DNA of 64,000 nt from Bacteroidales bacterium (GTDB lineage: Bacteria; Bacteroidota; Bacteroidia; Bacteroidales; Lentimicrobiaceae): the NCBI GenBank assembly GCA_016709025.1, contig JADJEQ010000011.1, forward strand, positions 224,084 through 288,083, read 5' to 3'. Under the pieces are notes generated by a model that was not told the origin of the DNA, made no database searches, and saw only the letters and a program-made list of their open reading frames with translations. Both the position numbers and the translations under genes were made by a program. How positions within the stretch are numbered: position 1 is the stretch's first letter; each line of letters begins with the position of its first letter. Positions 8,262 through 17,769 of the stretch are shown here, one piece after another.

Positions 8262-10487
8262 ATGAAAACAACACAACACAACACAAAAAGTGCAGCGGTT
8301 ATAGTTTGTTTATTTTTAATGGCCATAACTTGTTCGCGAAGTTATGCTGTGCCTGAAAAGGGAATAAATTATCCCGGAAATACAGCAGATTACTTATCCT
8401 TAAACGGATCAACAAGCATTGACAGACATCCTGGTATCACAGCTAATTCATTGCCTGCGGTTGATGAAATAAATGATTTTGCTCACAATCAGGTTTTATC
8501 AACCTATATTGAAACTGCTGACTGCTTGTCAGCTCCAATTGCTTATGAAATATGGGGAAGTGGCGAATATTGCGGGGCTGTTGGTTTCGAATTCGGAATT
8601 TACAATTCAGAAACTGATGTTACCTATTTTCTTTACCAGAAATTTGGCGATGAAAGGAATCTGGTATTGGGTGCAGAACAAACCGGCACGGGTGGACCTT
8701 TAACTTTCTTCCAGGAGGCAGGCGAATATTTTATTATGGGAAAAAACGCCTGTGATTCAACCTGGATGAGCGGAAGCGCCAATGTGATGCCTTTCAACAC
8801 AAAAACATACATATCAGCTAACGTCAACAACATATGTGCAGGTACACCTGTCACATTCACTGCATCCCCTGATCGCATTGATAACCTGGACTATTCTTTT
8901 CTCTGGTCAGTCAATAATAACATTATATACTATGGTGGTAAAGAATTCAGCTATACCCCATTAAACGGCGATAGGATTTCTGCCATAATGTACTCACCCT
9001 GCTTCGATTATGAATCAAACAATGCGGTGATTATGCTGGTAAAAGACTGTCCGGGCAATTTTACAACATGGACAGGTAATTCAAGTAACGACTGGAACAA
9101 TCCGCTCAACTGGAGCAACGGGGTTCCGGGTCCAGGCTTCTTTGCCAATATTCCGGGAGGAATGGAAAACTATCCCACGCTTATCTCCCCCGCTACCTGT
9201 GAGAGTTTGATTATCGAAGATGGGGGATCTTTTATTGGATCGGAATTTCTGAACATCAAATCCGCTATGGTCACGCGCAATATATCCAGCCCTGCATTTC
9301 ATTTTTTATCCTCCCCTATGGGATATCCTTATCCTGCAATGGGTGGCGTTTTCCCTGCCAATCAACAAACAACCTGGGCCAGGTTATATAATGAGTATTC
9401 AGGAGACTGGAATAATTTGACTGTAAGTCGGTTATTCGACCAGAGGGATGCTTTCTCAATTCAGTCAACCCAACCTCAGACAGCTCAGTTCATTGGTCTG
9501 CTAAACAGTTCAGATGTAACCAGTTATTTATACTACAACAATCCGGGCTCTGATCCGGACCGTGCAGGCTGGAACCTGATTGGCAACCCGTTCAGCTCAG
9601 CAATTTACTGGAACCAGGTAACACTTAACTCAGCAGAACAATCGGTGTATGTTTGGAACGGATCACAGTATATCTCCTGGAACGGAACCATTGGAGCACT
9701 TTCAAATGGTATCATCCCACCACAGAGTGGCTTCTTTGTAAAAGCAATGGGACCAGGTTACATTCAAAACCGGTCGGTCACTATCCCATTGTCAGCAAGG
9801 GTTCACAGCAATGTTCCTTTTTTTAAAGAATCCGTTGCCAATTTGCTTGAATTGGAAGTTAATGGTAATAATCACAAAGATCAGGCATTCATTCATTTTA
9901 ACAATGATGCCACCAGAGGTTTCGACATTGCTTCTGATGCCCGTAAGCTTTACGGTATTGAAGAAGCTCCCCAGCTTTTCAGCTTTACAGATGGACTGGA
10001 ATTCACCATCAATGAACTTCCATTTTTCAACAATGAGATCATTGGTATCGGATTTACCTGCGGAAATTCAGGAAACTTTATGCTGAGTGCCAGTGGCTTG
10101 GAAAGCTTTGACAACAAATTCCGCATTATACTTGAAGATCAGAAGGAAGGAATTTTCCAGGACCTCTCGGATAACCGGCAATACAGCTTCAGCTATATCA
10201 GCGGGGAGAATGAACACAGATTTAAACTCCATTTTACGGAGATCTCATCAAATCCTGAATCTGCAGAATTTAAAATCTACAGTGAAGGTAAAACTATAAT
10301 AGTTAATAATTTCACCGGGCTGAACGGTGATACCCAGGTATATGACTTTACCGGTAGAATGATCCTTAACAGTGCTTTTGATAGCGGAAATCAGAGTAGC
10401 TTCACGCTGAATGCAGCAGCCGGTCCTTACGTTGTTAAAGTTATAACTGCCAGAGGTGTTCAAAGCCAAAAGGTTGTGATCTTATAA
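8262..10487 (+). CDS. T9SS-sorted modular surface protein, paralogue 1
   Basis: A 741-residue protein with a signal peptide (residues 1-29). Visible modules: a domain around 93-180 with CGAVGFEFG, GEYFIMGKNAC and STWMSG; an Ig-like segment about 183-265 (NNICAGTPVTFTA...FLWSVN...FSYTPLNGD); the Bacteroidota motif WTGNSSNDWNNPLNWSNGVP at about 270; then GWNLIGNPF and VYVWNGSQYISWNG...NGIIPPQSGFFVKA (about 430-500). The C-terminus is a T9SS type A sorting domain (about 668-741) with VYDFTGRMIL, GPYVVKVITARG and QSQKVVIL. Unlike paralogues 2 and 3 it lacks the N-terminal beta-sandwich. It is probably a secreted or cell-surface adhesion or structural protein; no catalytic motif is seen. Confidence 0.85.
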   Translation: MKTTQHNTKSAAVIVCLFLMAITCSRSYAVPEKGINYPGNTADYLSLNGSTSIDRHPGITANSLPAVDEINDFAHNQVLSTYIETADCLSAPIAYEIWGSGEYCGAVGFEFGIYNSETDVTYFLYQKFGDERNLVLGAEQTGTGGPLTFFQEAGEYFIMGKNACDSTWMSGSANVMPFNTKTYISANVNNICAGTPVTFTASPDRIDNLDYSFLWSVNNNIIYYGGKEFSYTPLNGDRISAIMYSPCFDYESNNAVIMLVKDCPGNFTTWTGNSSNDWNNPLNWSNGVPGPGFFANIPGGMENYPTLISPATCESLIIEDGGSFIGSEFLNIKSAMVTRNISSPAFHFLSSPMGYPYPAMGGVFPANQQTTWARLYNEYSGDWNNLTVSRLFDQRDAFSIQSTQPQTAQFIGLLNSSDVTSYLYYNNPGSDPDRAGWNLIGNPFSSAIYWNQVTLNSAEQSVYVWNGSQYISWNGTIGALSNGIIPPQSGFFVKAMGPGYIQNRSVTIPLSARVHSNVPFFKESVANLLELEVNGNNHKDQAFIHFNNDATRGFDIASDARKLYGIEEAPQLFSFTDGLEFTINELPFFNNEIIGIGFTCGNSGNFMLSASGLESFDNKFRIILEDQKEGIFQDLSDNRQYSFSYISGENEHRFKLHFTEISSNPESAEFKIYSEGKTIIVNNFTGLNGDTQVYDFTGRMILNSAFDSGNQSSFTLNAAAGPYVVKVITARGVQSQKVVIL

Positions 10488-11260
10488 CTGATTGAGTTTA
10501 ACGATTTATAATCGGCCTGGTGTGCAATCCTGACTGGTAATGACCTGTTGTATTTTGATGTCGCTGTGTACTGTCATCCTGAGTCCCGCACATGCGAAAA
10601 AAAACAGAAAGTGCGTTGCGTTTCGAATACGCCTGTCAGTAAGTATAATTAAAAGCATATTCTGGCATATTTTACAGGCAGACAGGCTCAGCGTGACATT
10701 CATTCAAATATCAAGGTATCATTTATGAAACTTCTTCTAATCAAACAAACAATGTAATAAACAGATATTCAGCTACATATTCAAATACATCATTGGTAGC
10801 TGAGTCGATGACTGTTTTTCTTTACTTAACGAAGTGTTCCGCAAAAGGCTTTCCCGGCAGATCAATCTATTCTTCGGCCTATCCGGGCTATAGGTCAAAT
10901 AACAATTATTTCAAGAACATACAACAATTGTATGGGTCATCATCCCACCTGATACAATCAATTTTTATTTCTCCCAAATTGAGCGATTTGAAAAAGAAAA
11001 TTACTCTTCTCATAAGATGCAGAAGAATATATATTGTTTTCGAAAGAAATAATTAGTATCTTTATCTTTCCTCATTCAACTATCCTACCCCTCGTTGAAA
11101 TTATTGTTCAAAGCGTTCAGATTATAATATCCTCCGGATTATTAATTAACCCTGATCTGTCGACAAACCTTTTGCACCCAAACGTTGGATCCTTCAGGTA
11201 AATTGGCTTCGGATCCAATGAGCTTAACCGAACTCAGATAGGGATTAAAAATTATGAATT
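10488..11260. other. Long intergenic spacer upstream of paralogue 2
   Basis: This 773-bp spacer has no convincing gene. An element at 10572-10698 is bounded by imperfect inverted repeats TGTCATCCTGAG and CTCAGCGTGACA (10 of 12 pair), like short repeats scattered in many bacterial intergenic regions. The distal part is AT-rich and carries the promoter candidate listed separately. A conserved leader, GATTAAAAATTATGAATT, runs into the ATG. Confidence 0.5.
11034..11064 (+). promoter_or_regulatory. Candidate promoter for paralogue 2
   Basis: TTG (11034-11036) is followed after 20 bp by TATCTTTA (11057-11064), close to the TTTG-n19-TAnnTTTG layout. It would leave an untranslated leader of roughly 190 nt. 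Confidence 0.35.
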
Positions 11261-14200
11261 ATGAAAACTAAACTGATCCCGAAAATGGCTTTTTTGGCAT
11301 TTCTTTACCTGCAACCCATTTTTCCCATTGTCGCGCAGGAGGTAAAATCAATAGAGAGTTATAGAGATTTCTTACTAACCATCAGCAATGTTGATCAGAT
11401 AGCGCAGAATGCATTCGAATTTGATTTATGGCTGCAGGATACTGACCCGTTACAGGTTCTGGAACTGGTATCCATTCAAATAAGAATTTTATATGATATA
11501 AACATTCTGAATGGAAATCAGACCACTGCCGGTATGATATCCGTTATTCCAGGCTCTTCTGGTCTGCCATATCATATGCAACTCAATGCTTTCAACACAG
11601 AAGTGGCTGGTCAGATCAGAATTGGCACACCACCTTTGGGTAACAGTTTTATTGTACCGGCGATAGCACCGGGTGTACGTATTTGCCGCTTAAGGTTTAC
11701 GAATGTTGTTTCGTTTCCAATGAACTCGCAACCATGTCTTGCGTTCTCTCCGGGGACACAATCACCTTATTATAATACCTGTTTATACATCGAACATGAC
11801 TACGCGTGGACATTACCGGTTATCCCCGGTGAAAATGCCATCGTATATGAGAATCCTGTGCTGAATCCTGACCCGGATAACCCTTTACCAATTATTTATC
11901 CAATAACCGGCGGCGGAGGATACTGCGGAAATGTGCCCGGCTTGCCGGTGGGGCTTTCCCTTTCACAGCAAGGAGTTAGCTACGAACTTTTCCGGGACAA
12001 TACTTCTACATCGCAATTTATTGACGGCACAGGATGGCCGGTTAGCTTTGATGCTCAACCGGCAGGAACCTATACCATAGCCGCAACAAATGACTCAGGT
12101 ACAATTGTTATGGAAAGCAGTGCTTATATCTATGAATTACCGGAACCCGGGGCAACGATAACTGCTGACCTCGATACCATCTGTTATGGAAGTGTTGTTA
12201 CCATTACTGCAATTACCACCGATGCTGATAATCCAGTTTATCAATGGTATAGAAACAACTTTCCGGTTGGCGACAACTCACCTGTTTATTCATATATTCC
12301 TGAACCAAATGTGTTGCCTGTTCGGTTAAAAGTATCCACCGGCGAAGGATGTAGTGCATTCTCAAATACCCTTGCTATGTTTTCTATCGGGACCGGGATT
12401 GAGATTTCTGCCATCGAAAATGCGGTTGATCTGTGGGGAATATTCAGTTCGGTTTCAGGTGATCCGGTTACCCTGAGAACATTACAATACAATGCCGGAA
12501 TAAACCCGGTTTTTGAATGGTTTATCAATGGTTCTGCTGTAGAAAACTCTGACACCTGTGAACTGACCTATATTCCCGGAAACGCGGATACCGTATTTGT
12601 AAAAATGACCGTAAGCCCTGAAATGCCATGCCCGTTAAACAGGTTTGTTATTTCAGATGAAGTTTATATTTATACCTGTACCGGTCCTCCGACTGCTTTT
12701 GATGTTTTGAGTAACGAAGAATCCTGCTGTATGAATAATTTATTGCAATTTGGCATTACTGACTCCGAAGTCGGAGTCATTTATTCTCCTGTACCAGCAT
12801 ACGGAAATTTTGTTGTTGGCACAGGCGAAGCCCTGACATTTGAAGTTGATTCTGAAGGGGAGTATTATGTTTTTGGAGAAAATGCCTGTGGTTCTACCCC
12901 GATGACAAGCACAGCTGTGGTCTCAATTTATTATTGGAATTTATACATTGCATCCAATGAAAACAATATCTGTTCAGGCTCACCGGTAACTTTTACAGTA
13001 TATCCTGAATGCCTGGACACCATTCCATTTCTTTATAAATGGACGGTGGTACCCCATGACTATGATATTTTTACAATCATTTGTGGAAACTCTTTTACCT
13101 ATATACCGGAAAATGGCGATCTGGTATATGCCTCATTTCATTCACCCTGTGAAAACATCCTTCAAAGCAATGATGTCTTCATGATGGTGAATGATTGCCC
13201 TGGTGTACAGGCGATCTGGACTGGTATTTCAGGTAGTGACTGGTATGAACCCGGAAACTGGAGCAGTGGCATACCTCAGTCAGATTCTCACGTAAAAATC
13301 CCCGGTGATTGTATGAATTACCCGACGCTGACAACATCGGCCTCCTGCGCAAGCATTATAGTAGAAGATGGAGGATCGTTTATAGGAAGTGAATTTCTGG
13401 ATGAAAAATCTGCTTTGGTCAAATGTAATATACCAGATCATGAATTTCACTTTTTATCATCACCTATGAGATATCCCAACCCATCTTTTGGCAGCGTTTT
13501 TCCGGACGATCAGCAAACTGTCTGGGCACGTTTTTACGACGAATTCTCAGGTGACTGGATCAATCAGGAAGTTGATGACTTATTGATACCAGGCACTGGT
13601 TATTCCATGTTCCTGACCCAACCTCACACAGCAAGTTTTTATGGAAAATTAATACAAAACAACTATCCAACGATTATAAAAACCAGTAACCCAGGTAGTG
13701 ATCCCGACCGGGTCGGGTGGAACCTATTGGGCAATCCGCATCCCTGCTCACTCGATTGGGACCTTATTCCGAATGCCGCTGCCGAACAAGCTGTGTATGT
13801 ATGGAACGGGGTGCAGTATATTTCATGGAACGGCTCCGTTGGTGCATTAACCGATGGTATTATACCTCCCTTGAATGGTTTTTTTGTAAAAGCACTTGTC
13901 AATACAGGACAGGATATAATAACAATACCTTTATCTGCGAGGGTTCATAGCAATACACCCTTTTACAAAGAACTTCATGCAAATGTGCTTGAACTGCGGG
14001 CAGAAGGAAATAATTACAGCGATATTACCTATTTCCATTTCAACAACGAAGCTACGGAAGGTTTTGACACTCAATTTGATGCCCGCAAGTTACGCGGCAT
14101 TGAAGAAGCACCCCAGCTTTTCAGTTATGCTGGTGGTAAGGAACTCAGCATCAATGAACAACCGTTGGTGCCGGATGTGGTAATTGAACTTGGTTTTACA

Positions 14201-14629
14201 TGCGGAGAATCAGGCAATTTCATCCTGAATGGCAGAGGTTTGGAAAGCTTCAGCAACAAAGTCCGGATTCTGCTTGAAGATCAAAAGGAAGAAATTCTTC
14301 AGGATTTATTGATGGACAATCAATATAATTTCAGTTACAACGCCGGGGAGAGTGAACACAGGTTTAGACTCCATTTCACTGAAATTTCATCCAATCCTGA
14401 ATCTGCATTGGCCAATATCTACAGCATTGGTAAAACCGTAATAGTCAATAATATCGCAGGGTTAAACAGTGAAATCCAGATTTTTGACTTTACCGGAAGA
14501 ATGATCCTGAACAGTTTAATTGATAGCGGAAATCAGGGCAGCTTCACGCTGAATGCGGCATCCGGTCCTTACGTTGTAAAAATTATAACTACCAAAGGTG
14601 TTCAAAGCCAGAAGGTTGTGATCATATAA
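11261..14629 (+). CDS. T9SS-sorted modular surface protein, paralogue 2 (largest)
   Basis: A 1122-residue protein with a signal peptide ending near IVAQ (residue 26). After it lies a beta-sandwich of about 180 residues (FLLTISNVDQIAQNAFEFDLWLQDTDPLQVLEL...VIPGSSGLP...FIVPAIAPGVRICRLRF), shared only with paralogue 3 and reminiscent of cohesin-like folds. Two or three Ig/PKD-like segments specific to this copy follow (about 280-470, with GYCGNVPGLPVGLSLSQQGV and TITADLDTICYGSVVTITA). The common family core comes next: NACGSTPMTS, NNICSGSPVTFTV, WTGISGSDWYEPGNWSSGIP, GWNLLGNPHPCSLDWD and VYVWNGVQYISWNG. The T9SS type A sorting domain ends QSQKVVII. Cysteines recur at module borders, suggesting disulphides in the secreted form. 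Confidence 0.85.
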   Translation: MKTKLIPKMAFLAFLYLQPIFPIVAQEVKSIESYRDFLLTISNVDQIAQNAFEFDLWLQDTDPLQVLELVSIQIRILYDINILNGNQTTAGMISVIPGSSGLPYHMQLNAFNTEVAGQIRIGTPPLGNSFIVPAIAPGVRICRLRFTNVVSFPMNSQPCLAFSPGTQSPYYNTCLYIEHDYAWTLPVIPGENAIVYENPVLNPDPDNPLPIIYPITGGGGYCGNVPGLPVGLSLSQQGVSYELFRDNTSTSQFIDGTGWPVSFDAQPAGTYTIAATNDSGTIVMESSAYIYELPEPGATITADLDTICYGSVVTITAITTDADNPVYQWYRNNFPVGDNSPVYSYIPEPNVLPVRLKVSTGEGCSAFSNTLAMFSIGTGIEISAIENAVDLWGIFSSVSGDPVTLRTLQYNAGINPVFEWFINGSAVENSDTCELTYIPGNADTVFVKMTVSPEMPCPLNRFVISDEVYIYTCTGPPTAFDVLSNEESCCMNNLLQFGITDSEVGVIYSPVPAYGNFVVGTGEALTFEVDSEGEYYVFGENACGSTPMTSTAVVSIYYWNLYIASNENNICSGSPVTFTVYPECLDTIPFLYKWTVVPHDYDIFTIICGNSFTYIPENGDLVYASFHSPCENILQSNDVFMMVNDCPGVQAIWTGISGSDWYEPGNWSSGIPQSDSHVKIPGDCMNYPTLTTSASCASIIVEDGGSFIGSEFLDEKSALVKCNIPDHEFHFLSSPMRYPNPSFGSVFPDDQQTVWARFYDEFSGDWINQEVDDLLIPGTGYSMFLTQPHTASFYGKLIQNNYPTIIKTSNPGSDPDRVGWNLLGNPHPCSLDWDLIPNAAAEQAVYVWNGVQYISWNGSVGALTDGIIPPLNGFFVKALVNTGQDIITIPLSARVHSNTPFYKELHANVLELRAEGNNYSDITYFHFNNEATEGFDTQFDARKLRGIEEAPQLFSYAGGKELSINEQPLVPDVVIELGFTCGESGNFILNGRGLESFSNKVRILLEDQKEEILQDLLMDNQYNFSYNAGESEHRFRLHFTEISSNPESALANIYSIGKTVIVNNIAGLNSEIQIFDFTGRMILNSLIDSGNQGSFTLNAASGPYVVKIITTKGVQSQKVVII

Positions 14630-14680
14630 GCCATAGAGTATAATTTATTGAACTAATTTCAGGATTAAAAATCATGAAAT

Positions 14681-17275
14681 ATGAAAACGAAACTATTCAC
14701 ATCCTACGCCTTTTGGTTGTTGATTCTGACTCATTTAACCCTACCGGTTTGTTCACAGGTTTTGAGTTCCCCTGAGAATCCGGAGGAATTCCAGCTTACC
14801 ATCAGAAATGTCACCCAACCTATCGATAATGTTCTTGAATTTGAGATCTGGCTACAGGATACAGATGCTGCCCAACCCCTTGAACTATCAACTTTTCGGA
14901 TAGGAATCGCATTCAATAATCAGATAATGAGTGAAAACCCTCCTTTTAACTATGGGCATTTCCTGATAATTCCAGGCTCTTCACAGTTACCGGAAGAGAT
15001 TCAACCGCAAAATGTGGCGGTTGTTTTCTCAGAAAGTCGCATTTTTTTCAGGGGAAATTATTATCCACCTGGGTTTGGGAATGGATTCATCGTTCCGGCT
15101 ACCATTCCGGGAGTAAGGATTGCCACAATCCGTTTTATCAATAATCTTTTTCCGTTGGTTCAGGGAACAACACCCGACCTGACTTTCTTACCCAACACCA
15201 CTGCGGCACCTTCTTACATATCATTCTATAATCAAACAGGACTGGAGGTGCATGTTCCGATAGTAATGGGATCTAACGCCATTGTCGCTGAAAACCCGCT
15301 TATAGTTGCAGGCTTATGTTTAAATCCACCTGTTGCTTATAATATATCGGGTAGTCTGGAATATTGCAGCAATGCCCATTCGTTTTTTGTTGAACTTCCA
15401 AATACTGAAGTTGGGACATTATACACGATTTTCAACGAATCAGGTTATGAGCATCATTATACTGAATGTTGGGGAAGTGGGTTACCGTGTATCTTTGAGG
15501 TTTATGATTGCTTAGAGTATTGGGTGTTGGGCCGAAATGTATGTGGTTCAACACTGATGAATGGAAGTGTTGATTTAAGATATCCCGATGAATCCAGCTA
15601 TATCGTTGCTTCCGATAACAATGTTTGTGCAGGTTCACAGGTAACTTTCAGGGCATATAACAATCTGCCTGACTCAGTATCATGTTTATACCATTGGAAG
15701 GTGAATAATATTTCCACCGATGGGAATGAAGAATTCAGCTATACGCCGGCAAATGGCGACATTGTTACTGCCATAATGTATTATCCCTGCGAAGGTACTC
15801 TCATTGGTTCAAATTATATAACCATGATGGTAAATGATTGCCCGGGCAACCACACCACCTGGACCGGAATTGCGGGAAACGACTGGTTTTTGGATGCAAA
15901 CTGGAGCAATGGCATTCCACAGTCAAACTCCATCATACATATACCCGGGGGATGCCCGGATTATCCAATACTTACAACCTATATACACAACTGTGAGAGC
16001 ATCATCATTGAAGATGGAGGATCATTTATCGGAGCAGAAAATCTGAATGAAAAATCGGCAATGGTTAAATGTAATATCACAAGTCCGGATTTCCATTTTC
16101 TTTCATCGCCATTAAGCTCTTATTCACCGAAAACATTTGGAGAAGTGTTTCCATTTAACCAAAATTCTGTTTGGGCAAGAAGGTATCATGAATTGACCGG
16201 CAATTGGATCAATAAGAAAGCCCGGGATTATATGTTATCAGGAGATGGTTATTCTGTACAACTAACTCAACCTCAAACCGCAATATTTATCGGAAAACTT
16301 TCCTGGGGGGAAGACATGCATCTTGTTTCGAACCACAATCCGGGCCAGGATCCTGACCGGGTTGGATGGAACCTGATTGGCAATCCAAATCCCTGCTCTA
16401 TTGACTGGGATCTCATGTTGCATGATGGTTATGAAAACTCAGTCTATGTTTGGAACGGAACTCAATACATATCATGGAACGGATCGGTCGGAGCGCTGGA
16501 AAACGGAATAATTCCTCCTATGAACGGGTTCTTTGTGAAACTGATTGAAGACTGGCAAATCAAATTCTATTTTAATCAATCATCAAGAGTTCACGGAAAT
16601 GCCTCCCTTTACAAAGAAACACCTGCAAATACACTGGAATTGAAAGTAACGGGAGAGAAGTATTCAGATGTAACCTTTTTGCACTTCAATAATAGAGCTA
16701 CAAAAATTTTTGATCCCGAGTTTGATGCCCGAAAGCTTTTCGGCATTGAAGAAGCACCCCAGCTTTTCAGTTATGCTGATGGTAAGGAACTTAGCATCAA
16801 TGAACTGCCATTTTGGGGCAGTGAAGTAATTGAACTTGGCTTTACATGCGGGAAATCAGGCAACTTCATTCTGGATGGCAAAGGTTTGGAAAGCTTCAAC
16901 AACAGTGTCCGGATTCTGCTTGAAGATACGAAAGAAGGAATTTTTCAAAACCTTTCGGATAAAGCACAATACAGTTTCAGCTACATCGCCGGGGAGAGTG
17001 AACACAGGTTTAAACTCCATTTCACTGAGATATCATCCAATCCTGAACCTTCAGAAGTCAATATCTACAGCGTTGGTAAAACCTTAATAATCAATAATTT
17101 CACAGGGATAATCGGTGAAGTCCTTGTATATGACTTTACCGGAAGAATGATCCTGAACAGTTTAATTGAATGCGAAAATCAGCCCAGCTTTACGCTTAAT
17201 GTGGCAGCCGGCCCTTACGTTGTTAAAGTTATAACTGCCAAAGGTGTTCAAAGCCGGAAGGTTGTGATCATGTAA
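14681..17275 (+). CDS. T9SS-sorted modular surface protein, paralogue 3
   Basis: An 864-residue protein starting 51 bp after paralogue 2, preceded by almost the same leader (GATTAAAAATCATGAAAT then ATGAAAAC). It has a signal peptide (to about residue 26, PVCSQ) and the same beta-sandwich as paralogue 2 (FQLTIRNVTQPIDNVLEFEIWLQDTDAAQPLEL). The shared core follows: FFVELPNTEVGTLYTIF, NVCGSTLMNG, NNVCAGSQVTFRA, WTGIAGNDWFLDANWSNGIP, GWNLIGNPNPCSIDWD and VYVWNGTQYISWNG. The C-terminal roughly 180 residues are almost identical to paralogue 4, including at DNA level. It ends in a T9SS type A sorting domain (QSRKVVIM). Paralogues 2 and 3 may be co-transcribed. Confidence 0.85.
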   Translation: MKTKLFTSYAFWLLILTHLTLPVCSQVLSSPENPEEFQLTIRNVTQPIDNVLEFEIWLQDTDAAQPLELSTFRIGIAFNNQIMSENPPFNYGHFLIIPGSSQLPEEIQPQNVAVVFSESRIFFRGNYYPPGFGNGFIVPATIPGVRIATIRFINNLFPLVQGTTPDLTFLPNTTAAPSYISFYNQTGLEVHVPIVMGSNAIVAENPLIVAGLCLNPPVAYNISGSLEYCSNAHSFFVELPNTEVGTLYTIFNESGYEHHYTECWGSGLPCIFEVYDCLEYWVLGRNVCGSTLMNGSVDLRYPDESSYIVASDNNVCAGSQVTFRAYNNLPDSVSCLYHWKVNNISTDGNEEFSYTPANGDIVTAIMYYPCEGTLIGSNYITMMVNDCPGNHTTWTGIAGNDWFLDANWSNGIPQSNSIIHIPGGCPDYPILTTYIHNCESIIIEDGGSFIGAENLNEKSAMVKCNITSPDFHFLSSPLSSYSPKTFGEVFPFNQNSVWARRYHELTGNWINKKARDYMLSGDGYSVQLTQPQTAIFIGKLSWGEDMHLVSNHNPGQDPDRVGWNLIGNPNPCSIDWDLMLHDGYENSVYVWNGTQYISWNGSVGALENGIIPPMNGFFVKLIEDWQIKFYFNQSSRVHGNASLYKETPANTLELKVTGEKYSDVTFLHFNNRATKIFDPEFDARKLFGIEEAPQLFSYADGKELSINELPFWGSEVIELGFTCGKSGNFILDGKGLESFNNSVRILLEDTKEGIFQNLSDKAQYSFSYIAGESEHRFKLHFTEISSNPEPSEVNIYSVGKTLIINNFTGIIGEVLVYDFTGRMILNSLIECENQPSFTLNVAAGPYVVKVITAKGVQSRKVVIM

Positions 17276-17769
17276 ACAGAGTGGATTAAATTCTGATTTC
17301 AAGTATATTGCACAATCACGCGAATTAACTTGTTGATTAGGCTAGCAGTTAAACCTTTCCGGCTGGTAATGTCCAATTGAATTTCATTTGGACCTGATCA
17401 GCAGGTATCCTGTAATTAATAAAAGGCTGGCAACTCTTTGTGATCTCAGACATTTTCAGAACTTTCTACATTCCGGACAGGTCATAATTTCGCCCGATTT
17501 AACGAAATTCATCCCGGCTTTCTATTAAATCCAGAAGAATATTTATTTTTATTCAAAAAAAGTTTTAGTATTTTTGTATTGTTTGGTTCTATTATCCGAT
17601 CGTTGTATTTATTTTCCAATTCATTCAAATAATATAATTCACAAGGTTACTAATACAAACCGGGTCTGAGGAAAATGCATTTGCTCCCGAAAGTTGTAAC
17701 TTTCAGGCAATTAAGTTCAAAATCCCATAGAGTTAATTGAAATCAGATCAGGATTTAAAATCATATATT
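17276..17769. other. Intergenic region before paralogue 4
   Basis: About 490 bp without a convincing ORF. It is AT-rich from 17520 on and holds a -7-like box (listed separately). The last 30 bp (GGATTTAAAATCATATATT) resemble the leaders of paralogues 2 and 3, so the leader was duplicated along with the gene. Confidence 0.5.
17569..17576 (+). promoter_or_regulatory. Candidate -7 box for paralogue 4
   Basis: TATTTTTG fits TAnnTTTG, with a T-rich stretch about 19 bp upstream in place of a clear -33 TTTG. It lies roughly 190 bp before the start codon, similar to the arrangement before paralogue 2. Confidence 0.35.

Noticed and set aside
10793..11056. 87-residue frame in the spacer before paralogue 2
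   Set aside because: AT-rich, no recognisable motif or start signal, and it ends just before the candidate promoter.
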